A stretch of DNA of 11,331 nt from Loktanella sp. UBA3435 (GTDB lineage Bacteria > Pseudomonadota > Alphaproteobacteria > Rhodobacterales > Rhodobacteraceae): positions 28,074 through 39,404 of the forward strand of contig DFSO01000023.1 in the NCBI GenBank assembly GCA_002378665.1, read 5' to 3'. Both the position numbers and the translations under genes were made by a program. The notes beneath the pieces are model-generated. The model was not told the DNA's origin, ran no database searches, and saw nothing but the letters and a program-made list of their open reading frames with translations. Within the stretch, counting starts at the first letter, position 1. Every line of letters starts with the position of its first letter. Of the stretch, positions 7,310 through 11,331 are shown one piece after another.

Positions 7310-9043
7310 ATGAACGACAGTGACGACCTCTCAACCGCACTCGATATATCTTGGGCGCAAGCCCACCACATCCGCATCGATCCTGTTAGGCGATTGACGG
7401 GACCGGGGATGCTGTGGGATCGCACGGGTGCGGTTGTCGATGTCCATTTCGAGGATATTGAGACGGCGCACCTGTTGGGTCTTTGGAAAACCCACGCCCG
7501 CCGCGTGCTGGATGCATTGGGCTGGCAAGGTGAAGATATCATGCACCGTGCGTTTCAAGGTGGCGCGACATTGGCGATATCGGCGCCTCAGGATCAGCTT
7601 TACTCTGCTATCTTTGCGGTCCAGACGGCATGGCATTTCTGCGCGGCGGATCTTTTGGGAGCCGAACCTCAGCCGTTTGAACCGATGATAACCGACTTGA
7701 AAACGGTCATGGCAAGGGAGGCAAACCCAGCCCTCGTTGCATTGATAAACGCCGCAACTGCCCATGACGTTGATATCCTTATCGACGAAGACGGCGTCTC
7801 GATTGGTCACGGGATCGGGTCGCAGACGTGGGCTATGATAGACATCCCCGCGCCCAAAGATGTTGAGTGGCGGGCGTTGCACGACGTTCCGCTGGCCTTC
7901 ATCACAGGCACAAACGGCAAAACCACCACCACCCGTCTTTGCGCCGCAATTGCGCATTTGGATGGCAATGTTGTTGGGCAAACCTCAACAGATATGGTGA
8001 AAGTCGGGGATGATATCCTTGATCGTGGCGATTACTCTGGCCCAGGTGGCGCGCGCATGGCGCTCCGCGATAAACGCGTTCAATTCGCCTGTTTGGAGGT
8101 CGCTCGCGGCGGCATTTTGCGGCGTGGATTGGCGACACGCCACGCCCGTGTGGCCGTGGTCACAAACATCGCCAATGACCACTTGGGCGAATACGGGATC
8201 ATGACGTTGGCGGACTTGGCACAGGCCAAATTTGCGGTTGCGCGAGCTTTGTTGCCTGATGGAATTTTGGTGTTGAATGCAGATGATTCAAATATTGTGG
8301 ATGCTACCGCGCATGTCTCAAAACGGATCTGCTGGTTTTCTCTCGATGCAAAATCCCCGCAAATTACCCAAGCACAAATGCTTGGTCAGCCTTGCGCCTA
8401 CCTTCAGGACGACGTGCTCGTCTATTGGACAGGCACGGAAGATGCGTGGGAAATCCCGCTTAAGGATGTGCCGATAACCCTGTCGGGCGCAGCAAAGCAC
8501 AATATGCGCAATGCGCTCGCCGCGATCTGCGCCTGTTCGGCTCTCGGCATTGGGGCTGAAACGATCCAGAAGGGGTTATCGGCATTCGTGTCGGATCAAC
8601 AAAACAACCCCGGACGGTTTAACGAATTCTCCTACAATGGCGCGCGCGTGATCGTTGATTTTGCGCATAATGCCCATTCGGTCGCCGCGGTATGTGATGC
8701 AACGGCCCAGATACCAGCAAAGCGCCGCTTCCTCATGTTGAGCCAACCTGGAGACCACTCTGATCATGCCATAGGTGAGGTCACGACCAATGCACTTGAA
8801 TTCCGCCCTGACCTCATCGTCACCGCAGAAATTGCCGATCACTTGCGCGGACGTCTGCTGGGTGAAACGACAGGTGTAATCAGGGCGTCTGCCGTCGCTG
8901 CAGGTTTCTCTGGCGATAATATCATGGCCGCCAGTTCGCCCTCTGTCGGTACAAAAATAATCCTCGATAAGTTGAAACCTGACGACCTTGCGCTTTTGCT
9001 GGTGCTATCCGACCGCGACGCTGTTTTTCAGTCTTTGGCTTAA
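7310..9043 (+). CDS. Stand-alone Mur-ligase-type CphA paralogue lacking ATP-grasp
   Basis: A 577-residue protein whose C-terminal two thirds is a Mur-ligase domain like that of CphA: P-loop TGTNGKTTTT at 199-208, a GQTSTD segment, VARGGILRRGL, TNIANDHLGEYG, and DFAHNAH at 450-456. The ATP site looks intact, so an ATP-dependent amide ligase is likely. The first roughly 195 residues contain RRLTGPGMLW and later LIDEDGVSIGHG, which resemble CphA segments before and at the start of the ATP-grasp domain (compare RLNENSLVQFGHG in the cphA product). The ATP-grasp core itself is missing, and there is no HxxEH motif. It therefore looks like a CphA derivative with an internal deletion. It probably modifies cyanophycin, its dipeptide or a side chain, or assists CphA, but the reaction is unknown. 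It follows cphA by 15 bases and is surely co-transcribed. The Pro after HN in CphA (DYGHNP) is Ala here. Confidence 0.88.
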   Translation: MNDSDDLSTALDISWAQAHHIRIDPVRRLTGPGMLWDRTGAVVDVHFEDIETAHLLGLWKTHARRVLDALGWQGEDIMHRAFQGGATLAISAPQDQLYSAIFAVQTAWHFCAADLLGAEPQPFEPMITDLKTVMAREANPALVALINAATAHDVDILIDEDGVSIGHGIGSQTWAMIDIPAPKDVEWRALHDVPLAFITGTNGKTTTTRLCAAIAHLDGNVVGQTSTDMVKVGDDILDRGDYSGPGGARMALRDKRVQFACLEVARGGILRRGLATRHARVAVVTNIANDHLGEYGIMTLADLAQAKFAVARALLPDGILVLNADDSNIVDATAHVSKRICWFSLDAKSPQITQAQMLGQPCAYLQDDVLVYWTGTEDAWEIPLKDVPITLSGAAKHNMRNALAAICACSALGIGAETIQKGLSAFVSDQQNNPGRFNEFSYNGARVIVDFAHNAHSVAAVCDATAQIPAKRRFLMLSQPGDHSDHAIGEVTTNALEFRPDLIVTAEIADHLRGRLLGETTGVIRASAVAAGFSGDNIMAASSPSVGTKIILDKLKPDDLALLLVLSDRDAVFQSLA

Positions 9044-9044
9044 A

Positions 9045-10592
9045 CTAGTGACCGCTGCCGCCGCCTGACGCCGCAGGCCGCATCAAAAGTGCAGCGAGCG
9101 CAAGCCCACCAAAAAGCGCCGTAATCAGGGTAAAGATGTCGATAAATGACATAACCGCCGCCTGCCCATGGAGCCTAGCGGCCATCTGCGCAAGCGCGCC
9201 GGTTTCCCCGTCGACGCCCCGCGCTGCAAGGTTGGCAGCCATCGCGTTTAATTGCTCAAGTGCAATGGTGTTTGTCCAATTTATCGCATCGCTCAAGCGT
9301 TGGTAATGCAAGGCGCTGCGATCTGACAGAAGCGTATTAATTACGGCAAGCCCAACCGCCCCACCAAGATTTCGCGTCAGGTTATACAAGCCCGATGCGC
9401 CTTTCATTTTATCCGCAGATAACGTCCCAAGTGCGAGGTTATTGATTGGGACCATGCACAACATCAACGACATGCCGCGCAACATTTGAGGCACCAAAAG
9501 CTCTTGGAAATCCCAGTCTGCCGTCATCCCAGTGAGCATCCAAGTGGATGTGGCAAATCCGACGAAACCGATAAGGAGCATGACGCGCAGATCCATTTTC
9601 GAGGACAGAATACCTGCAAGCGGGGCCCCTGCAAACATCGCTAAGCCTGATACAAAAACTGTCTCACCAATCATCAAGCTGTCGTATCCGCGCACAGAGC
9701 CGAGGTAGAGCGGATAGAGATAGGTCATGCCGTAAAGGCCAATCCCCATCACAAACGAAAAGAGCGAGCCGACGGCGAAATTGACGTCGCTGAAGGCGGA
9801 AAGATCGACGATAGGTTCATCGCGTGTGAAGGCGCGCCAAAACGTGACGATGCCGCCCGCGACCATCACAATTGCAAGGATGGCGACCATGTGATCGGCG
9901 AACCAATCGTTGGAAGGCCCCTCCTCAAGAACGAACTCCATCCCGCCTAAGAATGCCGCAAGCGCCAAGAGCCCCCACCAATCGAAACGCTCGAAAAGTT
10001 TCCAGTTCGGGCGATCAAAGTCGATCAGGTTCCACGCCCCGATAGTGACCAAGATTCCGGGAATGACGTTCACGAGAAACAGCCAGTGCCATGACATCGT
10101 GTGACTTAGATAACCGCCAATCGTTGGACCTACAGTCGGGGCAAGTGTCGCGATAAGGCCAATGATCGGTGAGACGATATTGCGCTTTGACGGCGGGAAA
10201 ATTGTGAAGGCAGCCGTAAAAACAGACGGGATCATGCCGCCTCCAAGGAATCCTTGCAGCGCACGCCATAGGATCATTTCGTTGATCGACCCTGCAGTCG
10301 CACACATAAGCGAGGCCGCGGTAAAACCGCCAGCCGCCAATGTGAAAAGCACACGCGTCGACATCATCCGCGCCAAGAACCCCGACAGCGGGATCATGAT
10401 GACCTCGGCAATCAAATACGATGTCTGGACCCAGCTGATTTCATCTGGGGATGCGCCAAGCCCTGCTTGAATATCAGGTAGCGACGCCGACACAATCTGG
10501 ATGTCGAGGATCGCCATGAACATGCCAAAGACCATGATCATGAAGGCGAACACCCGCCGTGGCGAAAGTTCCATTTCGGCGGTCTCGGTCAC
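9045..10592 (-). CDS. emrB: EmrB/QacA-type MFS efflux permease (DHA2 family)
   Basis: A 515-residue, very hydrophobic inner-membrane proton-driven exporter with about 14 predicted helices. Seen: LDIQIVSASLPDIQ in helix 1 with D30; the SWVQTSYLIAE segment at 53-63; the motif-B-like LWRALQGFLGGGMIP with R110; and the motif C region GPTIGGYLSH starting at G155. The loop after helix 2 (SGFLARMMSTRVLF) lacks the usual Asp-Arg-x-Gly motif A residues, which is common in EmrB-type permeases. It would work with the HlyD/EmrA protein encoded just upstream, five bases away, to pump hydrophobic compounds across both membranes through an outer-membrane channel. Substrate unknown; the symbol is at family level. 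The start is GTG at 10592, with an in-frame ATG six codons further in as the alternative. Its stop is separated from that of the convergent Mur-ligase gene by a single base. Confidence 0.92.
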   Translation of the reverse strand: MTETAEMELSPRRVFAFMIMVFGMFMAILDIQIVSASLPDIQAGLGASPDEISWVQTSYLIAEVIMIPLSGFLARMMSTRVLFTLAAGGFTAASLMCATAGSINEMILWRALQGFLGGGMIPSVFTAAFTIFPPSKRNIVSPIIGLIATLAPTVGPTIGGYLSHTMSWHWLFLVNVIPGILVTIGAWNLIDFDRPNWKLFERFDWWGLLALAAFLGGMEFVLEEGPSNDWFADHMVAILAIVMVAGGIVTFWRAFTRDEPIVDLSAFSDVNFAVGSLFSFVMGIGLYGMTYLYPLYLGSVRGYDSLMIGETVFVSGLAMFAGAPLAGILSSKMDLRVMLLIGFVGFATSTWMLTGMTADWDFQELLVPQMLRGMSLMLCMVPINNLALGTLSADKMKGASGLYNLTRNLGGAVGLAVINTLLSDRSALHYQRLSDAINWTNTIALEQLNAMAANLAARGVDGETGALAQMAARLHGQAAVMSFIDIFTLITALFGGLALAALLMRPAASGGGSGH

Positions 10593-10597
10593 CTAAG

Positions 10598-11331
10598 CTA
10601 TTCCGTCTCAACTACGTCTGTTGGCGTAGGTGTGCGAATATCAATCGACACTTCGGTGGACAGGCCTGCACGCAATTTGCCCGTCTCAAGCGCCTCTTGA
10701 GGCAAGGCAATGCGCACCGGCACACGTTGAACGATCTTGGTAAAGTTGCCCGTCGCGTTATCGGCAGGCAATAACGAGAAAATGGCCCCAGTCGCGGGCG
10801 AGATCGACGCCACGCGCCCTTCAAAGGTTTGGTTCGGCAAGGCATCAAATGTCATTTCGACAATTGCACCCGCCGCGATATTTGTCATCTGCGTCTCTTT
10901 GAGGTTCGCCTCAACATAAAGGCTTCCGTCAGGGATCAACGCGGCGAGCCGCGCACCGGGGCTGACAAGGTCGCCAATTTCGATGGTCAGGTTTGCAATG
11001 ATACCGTCAGAGGGAGCCGTCAAAACAGTACGCGCCAAATCGCGGCGCGCTTGGTCAACGGCGATTTTGAGTTCCTGCTGCTGGCCTTCCGCCTCGACAT
11101 GTTGCGCGTTCAAGACGGCGACTTGCGCCTCTGCACTTGCGATACGCGCTTGGGCCCCCGCAAAGCCACCACGCGCCACATCGAGGGCCTCATTCGCGGT
11201 GTCGAGTTGTGATTGGCTCACGACGCGGTCTGACGCCAATTGCGCCGCACGGGTTGCATTGGTTTGGGCTGAATTCAGTTGCGCTTGTGCTGTATCTCGG
11301 TCGGCTTTGGTTTGTGCGACGATTGCTTGGG
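10598..11331 (-). CDS. emrA: EmrA/HlyD-type membrane fusion protein, N-terminus off the window
   Basis: The frame is open to the window edge, so this is the C-terminal 243 residues; the membrane anchor and first half of the coiled coil are outside. Seen: an Ala/Gln-rich coiled-coil hairpin (first ~100 residues here), then the returning half of the lipoyl/barrel-sandwich domain (LTAPSDGIIANLTIEIGDLV), VEANLKETQMTNI, and the EmrA-type hallmark TGAIFSLLPADNATGNFTK, followed by QRVPVRI and a short polar tail. It bridges the inner-membrane permease encoded immediately downstream and a TolC-like channel. A TTG at 11239 is only an internal leucine codon, not the start. The symbol is at family level. 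Confidence 0.92.
   Translation of the reverse strand, partial: QAIVAQTKADRDTAQAQLNSAQTNATRAAQLASDRVVSQSQLDTANEALDVARGGFAGAQARIASAEAQVAVLNAQHVEAEGQQQELKIAVDQARRDLARTVLTAPSDGIIANLTIEIGDLVSPGARLAALIPDGSLYVEANLKETQMTNIAAGAIVEMTFDALPNQTFEGRVASISPATGAIFSLLPADNATGNFTKIVQRVPVRIALPQEALETGKLRAGLSTEVSIDIRTPTPTDVVETE

Noticed and set aside
7331..7981. 216-codon open frame opposite the Mur-ligase paralogue
   Set aside because: Shadow frame; the plus strand encodes a clear conserved protein here.

Overview
The window reads as chromosomal DNA of a marine alphaproteobacterium, most likely a roseobacter-type Rhodobacteraceae. This rests on moderate GC, the style of the encoded proteins and the gene families present. 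The genus cannot be fixed from the sequence alone, and no rRNA or tRNA is present to help.

Layout: (1) Positions 28-1698, minus strand: a formylglycine-type (type I) sulfatase of the alkaline phosphatase superfamily. (2) Positions 1699-2532: a gene-poor divergent gap holding a decayed 3' fragment of a formimidoylglutamate deiminase gene (hutF) on the minus strand, otherwise unrecognised DNA, and a possible promoter. (3) Positions 2533-3282, plus strand: a PhnD-like periplasmic-binding-protein fold that lacks a signal peptide. (4) Positions 3283-3583: a gap with a good sigma70-like promoter just upstream of the next operon. (5) Positions 3584-9043, plus strand: a three-gene cyanophycin operon made of cyanophycinase (cphB), cyanophycin synthetase (cphA) and a stand-alone Mur-ligase-type CphA paralogue without an ATP-grasp domain. 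(6) Positions 9045-11331, minus strand: an EmrB-type 14-helix drug exporter and its EmrA/HlyD membrane-fusion partner, which is cut by the window end. It converges on the cyanophycin operon with one base between the stop codons.

How it works together: CphA builds the nitrogen storage polymer multi-L-arginyl-poly-L-aspartate, using an ATP-grasp half to extend the aspartate backbone and a Mur-ligase half to add arginine. CphB cuts the polymer back to beta-Asp-Arg dipeptides in the cytosol. The third operon member keeps the ATP-binding Mur domain and what look like shortened CphA N-terminal segments, but has lost the ATP-grasp core; its reaction is unknown. It is the best candidate here for undescribed biochemistry. 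The sulfatase, PhnD-like protein and efflux pair are separate accessory functions with no demonstrated link to cyanophycin.
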